Positions 46,230 to 57,660 of a stretch of 64,000 bases of DNA are shown in pieces. The DNA comes from Phyto melanocephala (lineage: Eukaryota > Arthropoda > Insecta > Diptera > Rhinophoridae). The notes below the pieces were generated by a model, which was not told the DNA's origin, did no database searches, and was given only the letters and a program-made list of their open reading frames with translations. The stretch spans positions 61,918,968 to 61,982,967 of the forward strand of contig OW799234.1 of NCBI GenBank assembly GCA_941918925.1, read 5' to 3'. A program made the position numbers and the translations under genes. The stretch's first letter is position 1. Every line of letters starts with the position of its first letter.

Positions 46230-46620
46230 GCATTTATTTTTGAGCTTCTTAAGACAATCCAATAAGAAAAAAATCGAAAAAACATAAGTTGTATGATCAT
46301 GGTGGCCAGTTCATATCACCCCCAATAAAATGAATACGGCCGCACGGTACGAATGTCCAATGTTGAATGAACTTTGTGATTCGTAGCGCCGTCCAGTTAA
46401 AATCACATGTGATTGCATCCATATCATTCAATTCAGGCCAAAAAAATATGACTGGATCATCGACCATTCATGTCAATATCCTGCTCACCACTCGTAGATG
46501 TCATATAAATTTCTATAGACCCAAATTCGAAAATTTTATATTTGACGTACCTATTCATACAGAAGTGTAGAAATTTGCCAGATGTATAGATCACAATATG
46601 TCCCCTGAAAACTGTCAAAG
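46230..46620 (-). pseudogene. DD41D-type mariner transposase relic
   Basis: On the minus strand: FFWPELNDMDAITCDFN followed in a shifted frame by WTALRITK (from WFQQDGAT...), then GRIHFIGGDMNWPP and SYNL, matching NGPVNWPPRSCDLTPLDYFL. Many substitutions; the second D and the histidine of ATCHT are lost. This is an old, dead copy with no visible ends. Confidence 0.6.
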
Positions 46621-46766
46621 TTTAGAAGTCCTTCTAGAAAAACTCTTTATTTACACTTTACAACAATATTTCTAAATACTTTTTTGGTATTCCCATATTT
46701 CAATATGCTTTCAAATTATGTATAAAATGATAACTTAACTACAAAATGTAACCAACATCTTCTTCT

Positions 46767-47137
46767 TCTATATATATAAAAGTGAAACTCTGTGTGTGTG
46801 TTAGCTATAGACTCCGAAACCGTAAAACCGATCGGACTCAAACTTTGGCAAGTTGTTGTACACATCCCGAGAGTGTTTATGGGTGGCAAAAAGTGGGCGA
46901 CGCCACGCCCGTAAAAAATTAGTTATCTTTTTTAGCACTAGACCGATTTTTCTGAAACTTTGCACACACATATTGAGCTTACATTACTATACAGTTTCGT
47001 GATTATAAAAGTGGGCAGTGCCACGCCCATAAGAAATAAGTTATTATTTTTAGCTACTTGCACTAGATATTCAATTTAAATTCAGAATGCATTTTTATTC
47101 ATTAAGGGGCGTAGCAACGCGCGCCGGGCTTTTCTAG
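46767..47137 (+). mobile_element. short Helitron-like element
   Basis: Starts TCTATATATATAAAAGTGAA with ACTCTGTGTGTGTG, ends GCGCGCCGGGCTTTTCTAG followed by T. It has two GGGC-TGCC-CGCCC units and the shared word AAACTTTGGCAAGTTGTTG. The base before the start is T, not the expected A. It is 371 bp and the best-preserved small copy of the 6797 family. Confidence 0.82.
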
Positions 47138-48540
47138 TATTTTATATTTATGTACTTACACTCTCACAATTATTGTTGACAAGAAAACATCCAATGACAC
47201 AAAACTGTGTGGAATAAATAAAAAAATAATAAACTCGACAGAAAAGACTTGAACCAAACAGCAGAAATGAAGAAGAAATAGCGGATACCGAACAGCAATG
47301 CAAACATTTATGTGGTATTGCTGCTAGATGTTTGAGGCATCATTAGTATCATCGCCATACTCATCAACCAGCAGTATAACCTTGACCCAGACGTGTATAC
47401 AACGGAACAAGCATACGACCAGCAGCAGCAAGAAGCATTAAAACAGTCCTAAAGCCAGGCATAGTCAAACAGCATCAAGGAAATGTTTCACACAGGCACA
47501 TAAGCATGCACATACGACTGCATACTCGCACAAAAAGTATAACGGAAAGAGACAGCAGCACACAAACTGAAAAAACTACTCTGTTATGTGATATTCTTTA
47601 AATTGTCACTCGCACAGTCACAGTCATGCATACACACAAACACATTGTGCAATGCAATTATTTAGCCAGTTTAAGTAAATATTGAAAGTTATTAAGCTTA
47701 TTTATCTTTTAAGACATCGTTTGATGAAAACTGAAAACTGAAAATGCAATAATAAAATAAAAAATAAAAAACAAAGATGTCTAAAACTCCATCTATCCAT
47801 ATCGGAGAAGTCAGCCACTAAAAACTACACCGAGAACACGAAGAAGGACATTTTTGCACATTAACCTTAAGCGAAGAAGTTTGTTTAAGAATGAAATATA
47901 TTTTTTTTTCAGTTCTATCTTACATACTATAGTTGTGCAAATAAAACAAAGGACACTATGACAAATTTATAGAAGACTCTTAGTTGAATTTGTGTGAATG
48001 GAAAAACAACAAAATAAAAAATTAAATAAATGAAAACATAAACCATGGTTGTTTGTGTGTCATTGAAATTAAGAAAAGTAAATTAAAAATGTATTTCTTA
48101 TACGGAAATTTAGTATTTTTTTTTATATTTTTTAAAGCACAGTTATCTGACGCAGATTAGTACACTACCCCGAAAGAGGTCACATTTAATAATGCTGTGG
48201 ATTTTAAATGGGTTTTTTTTATTTGAATTTGTTTAAGACACTTGACGGTTTAAAGAAGTTTTCAAAATATTGAAGAGTGTTGATAAAACGGAATTCTTAT
48301 TAAATGTGTAAAATAGATTTTTCGTTTAAAAATAATAATATTTTGCATACCCATTCGAATTTGTTAAATTGCTCAAACCGTATCGAAGAGCAATAGCGAT
48401 TTTTACTTCTTTATTTTGTTGCAGCTTCGACAGTAAGAGCGCTTTTATATCATGCTAAATGCAGCTGCCTAAATTTAGATATGATTACGTCACATCTTTT
48501 TTGTAACAACATTTATTTTCAATTAACGAATTCGTTTTTA
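47138..48540. other. intron, low-copy looking stretch
   Basis: 47240-47660 is noticeably less A/T-rich, with CAGCAGCAGCAAGAAG (near 47421) and many CACA/CATAC words but no sustained frame. The rest is AT-rich and featureless. Confidence 0.5.
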
Positions 48541-49690
48541 TTCCCGCCACCAAAATAGTGGTGGGGGTATATTCATTTCTAAATCGGGGTTTCATTTTAT
48601 GACGATCTAGCTATGTCCGTATGTCCATCCGTATGTCCGTCCGTATGTCCGCCCGCCTGTCTGTTTGTTGAAAGCACGATAGAGGTCGGACCGAATAAGC
48701 TAGGGGTCTCAAATTTTACACAAGGTTTGTTTGGTATTGAAAATAGGCTACATCAGAATATTAGTAAGAGAGTTATAACTTGTAATGCAAGAGAATGTCA
48801 AAAAAACATGTCCTTCCAACATCGAATAAAATACAATTTACTACCATTAACGGAGAGCCATGTAACCTTGTACTTGCATGTATGAAATTAGATGTATGAT
48901 TCGGAAATATTGCAAACATTGATTTTTGGTGAAAGGCTTTGTTTTTACGGAAAATAAATGTGACACGCCCACCTCCCATATAACGTTTTATCTCAAATTC
49001 ATATAACTTCTCTATGAATAAAGACTTTGGAATAATAAAGGTCTATATTGAAATATCTATGTTCATTAGCAGAGAAAACTTCGACACGCCTACTATAACG
49101 CCCACTTTTTACTTTATCTACTGTTAATGAAATTTAAGAGCTCATAAAACCGACAAAATTAGAGGTACGATGTCATTTTTATGCCAAGAAATTTAGGTGA
49201 TACGCCTACTTTCACGCTTACGTCTTATAAAACGGTTTATCTTAAATTCATATAATTTCTCTATGAATAAAGACTTTGGAATAATAAAGGTCTATATTGA
49301 AATATCTATGTTCATTAGCAGAGAAAACTTCGACACGCCTACTATAACGCCCACTTTTCACGTTATCTACTGTTAATGAATTTACTAACAAAAACTTTGT
49401 TGACACGCCTACTTTAAATTTACGAAAATATTTTACTAGCATATCGCAGTTATACAAAGAAAGTGATATATATTTTAGAATAAAGAGATTATTCCATAAC
49501 GATAATAAAGGATGATTGTTTTTCAGTAACAATCAATGTTTATAATCATTTGTAAATTTCTTGTTTGGCCAGTATTCAACAGAATGTTGGTTGACCACGC
49601 TACGATATTGTCTTTAAATATGTACGTATATGATGGTGAAGAGAATTATCTGATGTGTCATGGCCAAATATTGCACACTTACTTGTTTTT
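48541..49690 (+). mobile_element. mini-me-like element, second family
   Basis: Starts TTCCCGCCACCAAAATAGTG then GTGGGGGTATA. GTCY tract GTCCGTATGTCCATCCGTAT; GAAAGCACGATAGAGGTCGG; ACACGCC units. Two segments of about 125 bp (49005-49135 and 49255-49380) are near-identical direct repeats. It ends GTGAAGAGAATTATCTGATG ... CACTTACTTGT with the palindrome decayed. It lacks the insertion found in the 43103 copy. Confidence 0.8.
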
Positions 49691-49873
49691 TTCTCTGTAA
49701 GGAATAATTCTATTTAGCAATTATGTTAAAAAGAAGCTAAATTTATTAGGATACAGTTTCAAAAATAATTTAATAGATTTTTATAAATAAATATAACTTA
49801 TTAAAATGAATTATAAAATTGTCATCACTCGAAACCTTTTGTTTAAATTTTGAAAAAATATTGAACTTAACTG

Positions 49874-50314
49874 TTAATAAATTTGAGTAATAGAACGTTT
49901 GGTTGTAGCAATTACGGCGGCAAAAAACTTATAACTGGCAACACTTGTTTCTGCAATAATAATTGTATTTTTTATTATTGTAAGCTTGTCCTTTGCATAT
50001 TTAAGACAAATTTCGAAACAGTTGTATTTTGGTTCTAATATTACAGTCACTATTGAACCGATTTCCAGTTTTCTTTCTAAAACATTTTTCGATGCAAAAA
50101 CCTGCAATTTTGTTTCCCTATCGTATTCTTTAGAAACATATATCCGTGTACTTATATCATGTGTATAAATAATAACACAATATCTGTGAATTATCCGAAA
50201 ACTAAAAATTTTTATATTGTTGTGTAAAATAATACGAGATGTATATAGTCGCAAATGAATATTGTAGAAATTGCAAAGAAATTTAAATAGCCACCAGTAT
50301 ATATCTATTACCAA
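49874..50314 (-). other. unexplained 146-codon open frame
   Basis: An open frame unusually long for such AT-rich DNA; it resembles no protein I know. It has hydrophobic stretches at residues 8-20 and 40-52, then KLQVFASKNVLERKLEIGSI and VTVILEP. Its 5' third (50230-50314) overlaps words of a decayed mini-me-like tail (AATGAATATTGTAGAAATTG), which argues for chance. No splice sites or promoter are evident. Confidence 0.2.
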
Positions 50315-50387
50315 AGCTTAAATAATAAACATATGTGAAGGGTGTCTAAGAAAAAATGCACTGTTTAAATTTAGTGTAATATTTTAT

Positions 50388-53300
50388 CAGAGCTGTTAAA
50401 TTTGGATTACGATTAGTAATCAATTAGATTAAATTTTAAAAAGAATGGTATTGATTACATAATTCTCTTTTTAACAATTCCTGATTATTAATTAATTATG
50501 ATTACAAATAATCCAAAAATAATTAAGATTAGTTAGGATTACGAGAAAATAATCAAAAATATTCAAAAGTAATCTAAAAAATAATTGACTACTTTCAAGG
50601 ATTATTTTTGATTATATACGATTATTTTTGTAAAATGCAGAATGCGCATCATTTTATACAAACATTTTATTTTGAAAAATTTGCATTTAAAACGTTAAAA
50701 AAATTCTGAACAAATAAAACCAAATTAGATAGTTTTTGTATACAAAATATAGGTTTATTCACTTCAATAACAAAACAACCGATAACAATTTAAGTACTTA
50801 CTTAATCAACAAAAAAGGGAAAAATACGTGGAAAAATAATAAAGAAAACAAATACATATATTCAGAATACATTCAATTCACAAAAAAAAGTTTTATAATT
50901 TACATATATTTACAATTGGCCTTCATTACAACTAATTTTTCAAAAGAAAAATCAGACAATGATTGCCGCCTTGGACTGTTGACGATCCCGGCAAATGATA
51001 ACAATCGTTCAACTGGAGCTGAAGACGTTAAGGGCGTGTTAAAAAAAATAAATGCATCCCTTAGTAAATCATATTTTTGGTAAATCTCGTCAGCACTTGC
51101 ATTATCATTTAAATAACTGAAGAACTGATGTTTTATTGAGGACCGTTGGTCAACTTTAATCTGTTCTTGTGGAGAAGAACTTACTTCAATTTCATCATCT
51201 GGAAAGTCAAATCTTTAAAGTATAAAACAAAATAAATGTGCGCATAAGCTCACCATCATCAGTGAAGTCAAAAAAATCGGGCATAGTTGACACATTATTA
51301 ATTTTCCTTTCAAAATTAAATGTTTTACAATTTTTGGCGTAAAAACTGTAAAGTGTCTCTAAAACTCTGCTGGTTATATTTTCGACAGTTAATTCTGGCA
51401 ATTCCGGACTTAATCTCAGCAACACCTTGACCCATTTGATTTGAATGCTTTGAGTTAGTACTGTTGCTGCAATTGCAATATTTGCCTCAGGCTTTAACAT
51501 AAAATATGGTTGGAATCTTTCTCTTAACCTCTGTTCAATTTTTAAAATAAGAGATGATAACTGTTGCAATTCCTGGGATCTGCTTAGCTTATGCAGCCTA
51601 TTGCTCAGTGTCACAAGAGTTGGTATTAAAAATCCTTTAAAAATATTAATATAAATTTATATTTTAAAGAAACAAAATATAAAAATACCATAGTTAATGT
51701 TGCTTTCTCCTTGAAGAAAGTCCAGGGCCTTTGCAATTGGTTCCATTACCAAATTATACATTTCCAGGTACTGTATGTCTCTTGCAGAAAAATGTGGCAA
51801 AGTCAACTTATCGCACAGATTATTTAATTTTTCTTTGTAGCAAAGAAGTTAAACTGCGTCATGCAATGAGTTCCAACGAGTAACAACGGGCAGAAGCAAC
51901 GTTCCCAGGTGCTCTTCAATTATTTCCGATGACTTCGGCCACTTACACTTCTTCCACAAGTTGAAGCATTTATCGAATGTCTAAAAAAATTAATACTAAA
52001 CTCATTTTCACAAGAACAAAACGAATTCTATTGCATTTAAAAATAATAATTTTTCGCTTTATTTTTATTATTTTGTTTTTAATGCAAGAGAATACCATTT
52101 GTTCTGCGACTTACCATCTTATGCTGGATATACAGTGGCTGCTCAGTTTTTAAAATTTTATCGAAGTCGGTTGAAGCAAGCAAATTCAGAGTATGGCTGC
52201 AACATCTCTGATGTGTGGGCAACAAACTTTCATTATCAAAAACTGGCATTTCGTCATTAATTTCACCTTCGAAAAAGTCATTTCCCACACCGTAATCTCT
52301 GAACGCTTTTACAAAATGCCGTAAAAGTCCGTAATGGTCAAAACAATGTTTGAGCTGCTCAAACCAAAGGCAGTGTTGATTTCAGTAATCATCTGCGCAA
52401 TATTTTCCGCGGTGTGTGCTCCACAAATTCTTCTACATGCCAAAGCTGCCGATTTGCGTTCGAAATTATCTGTAAGCCAATGACACGTATATCCAAGGAA
52501 GCTTCTGTGATTTCCAGACCAAACATCTGCTGTGGTACAAAAATATTTAGAACAAACCATGTTTGCTTTTACATTTTTCATCATGATGATATATTTTGTT
52601 TCCAATTTCTTAGACGCTGTTTGCCTACACATCACCTTCATACCTGTACTTTGAAAAAGATCTATAAAGGATTTCTTTTCCAGAATGGAAAGGGTCAATG
52701 AACAATCAATCATTGCATGTAACAGTTGACCATCGAACTCAGATTGCGTGTTACCGCCAAAAGGGCTACCTGTTTTATAACTTTTGTATGTTTTAAAAAG
52801 TTCACTATGCTTGACTTGCAAATGTTTGATGAAATTTGAAGTCACTTCACCGCTTCCTCTTATCACTCGATGACATGCAACGCACTTAGCACAAGTTGTC
52901 TTATCGGAAATCTAACAATAAAAAATATAAATACATACCTACTATGCATTAATTTAAAAACTTAAAAACTAACTTTTTCTACTTCTGTGTAAAATTCTTA
53001 TTTCAAAATTATTATTTGTAAATTCACACAGACTTTTTTAAGGGCCGGTCCTGATTCCTCACTTAATGAGCTCTTTCGTTTACTTCCAGTAGGATTAACG
53101 TCCGGATCTTCAGTACTGTCGTCTGCAGAAAAATCGGTCTCGGAAACATAATCAGTCATTTTGACCTAAAAATAAATTTTATTATTAAAAGCTTATAACA
53201 ATTATGTTTAATACTCACAATTACAATAGTTCACAAATAATGTTTTCCTTTTGCTATTTAAACAATTTGTTTTTAAAATATTTCAAAGCTCACTACAATT

Positions 53301-53974
53301 TATTCACAAATATACACTTAAAGAAATGTTCGAAAAGTTCTTCAAACTGTATGTAAATATGCAAAAAAGGAATTCAGCAAAAAAAAGTATGACACACATA
53401 TTATCATAGAATCTATTAAGTTTTCAATAACGGTAAAGAATATACATATATGTATATACAAATAGTCACCTAAAATCGAAAAGGTCGTAAGTTAAAACTT
53501 CAAAATAAATTTTTTTGATTGATTATGTTGTAATTAACCAATATATATTATATACCTATACGGAAGAAAGAAATACCTATACGAAAGATTTTGTAATACA
53601 AGCTAAAAAAAAATTATACATAAACACAGCTTCATCTCAACACAATTAATATTTTACCAGTGTACCACAACAAAACAAACAACTAACATTAAACAGTATT
53701 GCCATAATTTCGCAAAATAAAAAAAAAATAATCAAAAACAATCAAAAGTAATCTTCGAAAGTAGTCGAAATATTTTTCGATTACTTTTTATTATTTTTGA
53801 TTATTTTTTCGTAATTTTTATTAATCTTGATTATTTTTCGATTATCTGTAATCGTAATCAATTAGTAATCGTGCGAATCTGAAAATAATCGTAATATAAT
53901 CATTACTTCACCTTTCAAAAAAAAAAATCTAATTACTAATTATTATGATTAGTAATCATTACTTAACAGCTATG
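50388..53974 (-). mobile_element. apparently complete hAT element with 8-bp duplication
   Basis: Ends CAGAGCTGTTAAATTTGG and, on the other strand, CATAGCTGTTAAGTAATG. TATTTTAT is duplicated at 50380-50387 and 53975-53982. About 250 bp at each end is crowded with GATTA/TAATC words (for example TTAGTAATC, AAAATAATC, ATTACGATT), in both orientations; these are probably transposase-binding repeats. The element is 3587 bp and carries one multi-exon transposase gene on the minus strand. Confidence 0.92.
50900..53159 (-). pseudogene. hAT transposase gene (BED finger to hATC), mutated
   Basis: Start MTDYVSETDFSADDSTEDPD at 53159, with an intron at about 53030-52912. BED zinc finger CAKCVACH ... HLQVKH follows; then FCTTADVWSGNHRSFLGYTC, CRRICGAHTAENIAQM and the LTITDF region. 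A frameshift near 52310-52330 precedes FVKAFRDYGVGNDFFEG, LPTHQRCCSHTLNLLAS, a donor GTAAGT near 52113 and VVTRWNS. A stop TAA at about 51849 comes next. The exon at 51614-51254 reads RLHKLSRSQELQQLSSLILK, and a short intron (51211-51253) leads to the hATC dimerisation region DQRSSIKHQFFSYLNDNAS ... SSAPVERLLSFAGIV. Stop at 50900. The gene is complete in layout but has at least two disabling changes; the element could be mobilised only in trans. Confidence 0.85.
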
Positions 53975-54029
53975 TATTTTATATGCCAGTGACAACACTG
54001 AAATTTTCCAATTTTCACATTGTTTATTC

Positions 54030-54490
54030 CGATTATTAAAAATGAAGTGCTTTACGAAAGAGCAAACTTAACTAAATAATGTTAAAAGTTATGTTGAAAT
54101 CGCTCGCAAACTTCGAAGAATTTTTAGTCGAGAAAGTGCACGTAATGTGACCATTCAAAGAGTGGTGAACAAATTTTAAGAAACCAGTTCGGTAATGAAG
54201 CATGCGATTTAACTATTTTAGAGTTTTATAAAAGCTCGACTTTATGCAAATAAACCAGAAACAATTTTTTAGCTCAAGTCCAAGATCCAATGCGACATCA
54301 GTGAGATATAACTATATCTCTGTAAAGAATTCATGGAAAATTCATGCGGAAGCCATTTGACACATATTTTATTCTATGCTTAACTGAAACATGCCTTCTT
54401 TAAAATAAGTTTAAAAAAATTACAATTATTTCAAAAAGACACATATTTATTTGAATATTAAAAAGTTCATTCTTACTGAGACACCCCTTA
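54030..54490 (+). pseudogene. internally deleted mariner-like relic
   Basis: The + strand has MKCFTKEQT, then SYVEIARKLRRIFSRESARN and VTIQRVVNKF, ETSSVMK: the paired helix-turn-helix beginning of a mariner-type transposase. It jumps to a C-terminal tail (ENSCGSHLTHILFYA-like) near 54330-54385. The catalytic domain is missing. GAGACACCCCTTATA at the right may be a TIR remnant; no left partner was found. It differs from the DD41D families above. Confidence 0.55.
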
Positions 54491-54495
54491 TAATC

Positions 54496-56120
54496 AAAAT
54501 CATTTAAGAGAGTTTTTAGCAATTAAATTGCTCCAGGGCTTAATATACACCCTTGTACTAGGCACAACTGCTTTTTCATCGCCTTTCTTTCCTCTTCCAT
54601 AACATACAACCCCCTCCTTACATTAAATTTCAAAGAAAGTAATACAATACAATATAGACAATAATTGCCCAAATGTTTTCCAGAAAAAGCTTTGTTTATA
54701 ACATTCAAGCAATTTAAGGCTAATTTTCGTTATAAAAGTTTAACATGATAAACTTCTTTAAACTTACTTAAAACTCTAATATTTTATAAAACCATTGTTT
54801 TCAACTCATACTTGTCGAGAATAAAATAGAAATAAAAGCAAAGTTTAAACTAAACCATCAAATAAGCATCAGTCCTATACTTGTACCCCAACTCTACAGT
54901 CAATGACATTTCATAAATTGCTTTTATTCAAACTTGTTTTTTTTTTTGCATATTTTTACAAAGTTTTAACATCTTTGGGAAAATAATTTCTAATATTTTT
55001 TTTTTTTTTGTAACAAATAATAGCAGCATTACAGTTATACAAGCAGCAGTTACAAACGCAAAAATAAAGCGAACAAACTAAACAACAAACAAAAAACATT
55101 CAAGAAATATTTACATTTATTGTTATTTATTGTATTGTAAAACCTGGTAACATATTGTTATTTAGGAAAAATATTTCTACAAAGTTTCCTCTCTACCCTC
55201 CGCACTTTTATTTCATTGTTATAGTGCATAAGTATTTTGGTAAAATTTCAAATAAATTAAGTTTGTTTTGCTGCCACTGCTACTTCAGAGCTTTAAAAAG
55301 GGCAAGAAAAACTTAAACAAAAAGTTTTTATTTCTCTGTTTCCATGTACAATGTGTGTATGGTTGTATAAATTTGTATGTATGTATTTTAATTTTTCATG
55401 AATATATTTTTATATTGTATGTGCAAGTATGTATTTTGGTTTAAAACAATAAGGAAAATGCCTTTTGATGTTTCTTATAGCTAAAGTCACTTAATATTGC
55501 AACATCACACAGCTACACTTCATGTGAATATTACACGCAAATATTGTCATACTGCAAGCCCCTCTCTACTCATGTTCATAACAGGAATTGTATGTATGTA
55601 TGTATGTATGTATTTGCAAGATACGTGCTTATGTTACAGTTCAATTCCACAGTTGTGTATGGAACATCATGTTGTTATAACGAAGAAGAAAAAAATTGTT
55701 TCTATTTAAAACATTTTTGTAAACTCAAGAATTTTTTCAACTTTTTCTATGCAAAACAAGTTTCTTGCACATTTACAAACATGTTTTGCTAAACTTTAAG
55801 CAAGTTTTGATAGTCAAAAAACACAACAGCAAACCTAATATTGTATACACACGTTTCTCTTTCTTATACATATGCATATATACATATACATATACACATA
55901 CATATAAGAAAGGGAATCGTGCAACTAATGTAAACAAAACAAATAATAGAAAACTTTTCTTTATTATGCAAACTATTCTAAAAATGAAGTGTTAATAAAT
56001 GTGGTAATTTTTATTTAATATTTTTCTGCTGTAGTCGTTAACTACTATGTGGCTAATAGGATAAAGTGTCATATAATTTTACGATAATGCCTGTAGTCCA
56101 GTAGTCATTTACTCGCTCTT
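54496..56120. other. intron, no gene seen
   Basis: AT-rich, with a (TATG)n microsatellite at 55590-55614 and CATATAC-type runs at 55865-55905. No coding signal. Confidence 0.55.
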
Positions 56121-56911
56121 ATTATACCCTTTACTTGTGTTGCCCAAGGGTATACATATACAGATTTGTCATTACATATGTAATTTCTACAATATTGATT
56201 TCCGACCCCATAAAGTGAAGGCGATTAAGTCCTGTCTGTCAGTCCGTATGTTGGCTGAAATCACCTTTTAGAAGCCCCTACATATTACTCAGATCTATAT
56301 TTGGTTTCAATCTTTTGCAAATATTCCGTAATAAATTGATGTTGAAATCCAGCACGAGCGCCCCATCATTTTCTGAGTTATGAGCAAATAGATACGACTG
56401 CCTCTCTTTTATCCCATAAATTTGCTACTAAAGCTTACATTTTTCAACACCAGGTTAACTTATAGAGAATTTTATTACGACATTAGGCAAAAATAAAATA
56501 TATATTCCTTTTAAATATACATAAATCTGTTTAAATATATCAAATTATTGAAGCTCCTAATTAATTTTTGATCATGCTAAAGACCCCAGAATACAAATAG
56601 TAGGCTTGAAAATTATTGCCGAGCAAACCTGACAAAAACTCAAATATCGCATTCAAAATAATTTTAGAAAATTGCTTATAACAGAAAATATGAAACCTAC
56701 ACCCAGAAAACAAACAATCAAATTAATTTTCAATCGTATAATTCAGTTCTTGCAATCGAACTTATCTTTTGTGATTATAAAAATTCGATTGCAAGTATAA
56801 TACCTTTATCACAACGGGACCCTCGGAGGACCCAAGTGAGCTATGCCTTCGGGCGGCTGCCAGATCTAACCTATCTAACCTAAGTATAAAACCTTCTTAG
56901 TGCTCACAGCA

Positions 56912-57139
56912 ATCTGTGCCTTGGAGCTAAAAGGGCCAATGTCACTTATTTGCTTTTTTGAGTTAATTATTGCATTAGATTTGTTTTCTAGCTCTATTTC
57001 ATTATGGTAAAACAGCTAAAGACATACTTAACCCAGAACAGCTTCATAGATAAAATGCTGGTCAATGTCACTATGAAAGCATCTATAAATTCAAATTTTC
57101 TCAAAAGTAAATATTTTGACATTGGCCCTTTTAGCTCCA
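56912..57139. mobile_element. mariner-type MITE nested in a mini-me-like element
   Basis: Left ATCTGTGCCTTGGAGCTAAA then AGGGCCAATGTCA; right, on the other strand, ATCTGTGGCTTGGAGCTAAA with the same continuation. The AAGGGCCRATGT word resembles TIR family A. Inside, MVKQLKTYLTQNSFIDKML is a short open stretch of unknown origin. Confidence 0.75.
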
Positions 57140-57155
57140 AGCCACAGATATATCT

Positions 57156-57390
57156 ATTCTACTATCACAACTAAACCATGCGATTGGCAACAAATGTTTG
57201 CACGATACCTACACAGTGAAAACAGTATCGGTTGTGAGTACCGCAATTTTTACCGATCGCATAGTTTAGTTGTGATAGTAGAGTTTAACGGTTATATACA
57301 GAATTTCGTTTCTGAATATAAATATGTAGTTGGCACTAATAAATTATGATTCTTGCAATGGAAATTTTATAAACACAAATGAAAAGTTCG
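57156..57390. repeat. foldback plus dispersed repeat (shared with 30240-30450)
   Basis: TCTACTATCACAACTAAACC at 57158 pairs with GTTTAGTTGTGATAGTAGA ending near 57281, and ATGCGATTGG with CCGATCGCAT inside it. From GAAAACAGTATCGGTTGTG onwards the sequence matches 30262-30440. Confidence 0.65.
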
Positions 57391-57660
57391 ACTCGGCTGA
57401 ATATAGCACTCTTACTTGTTTGGCATATGATTTTATCCGTTGTTAAGCTGCAAAAATTTTTTTAACTAAAAACTCGTTTTTTGTGTATAACTTTGTTCTC
57501 TAAATTTTTTATATCTTCGTTTTTACGTAAAGTAATGCCTTTTGTGAAATATTTTTTATGAATGCGAAATATATACTAAGGGCCATTATAACAACTTGCC
57601 GTTAGTTAAAGGTAGGATTTTTTGCGCCCGATAAATAGCTTTGTATAATTACAACTTTAA

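Larger units (their letters stand above)
56121..57421 (+). mobile_element. mini-me-like element with nested repeats
   Basis: Start TTATACCCTTTACTTGTGTT GCCCAAGGGTATA; core CGACCCCATAAAGTGAAG; CTGTCTGTCAGTCCGTATG; body GAGCAAATAGATACGACTGC. The tail ACTCGGCTGAATATAGCACT CTTACTTGT has lost one palindrome arm. The 1.3-kb length is explained by insertions at 56912-57139 and about 57156-57390. Confidence 0.7.

Noticed and set aside
50736..51083. 115-codon + strand frame
   Set aside because: It is antisense to the hATC end of the hAT transposase and made of low-complexity residues.
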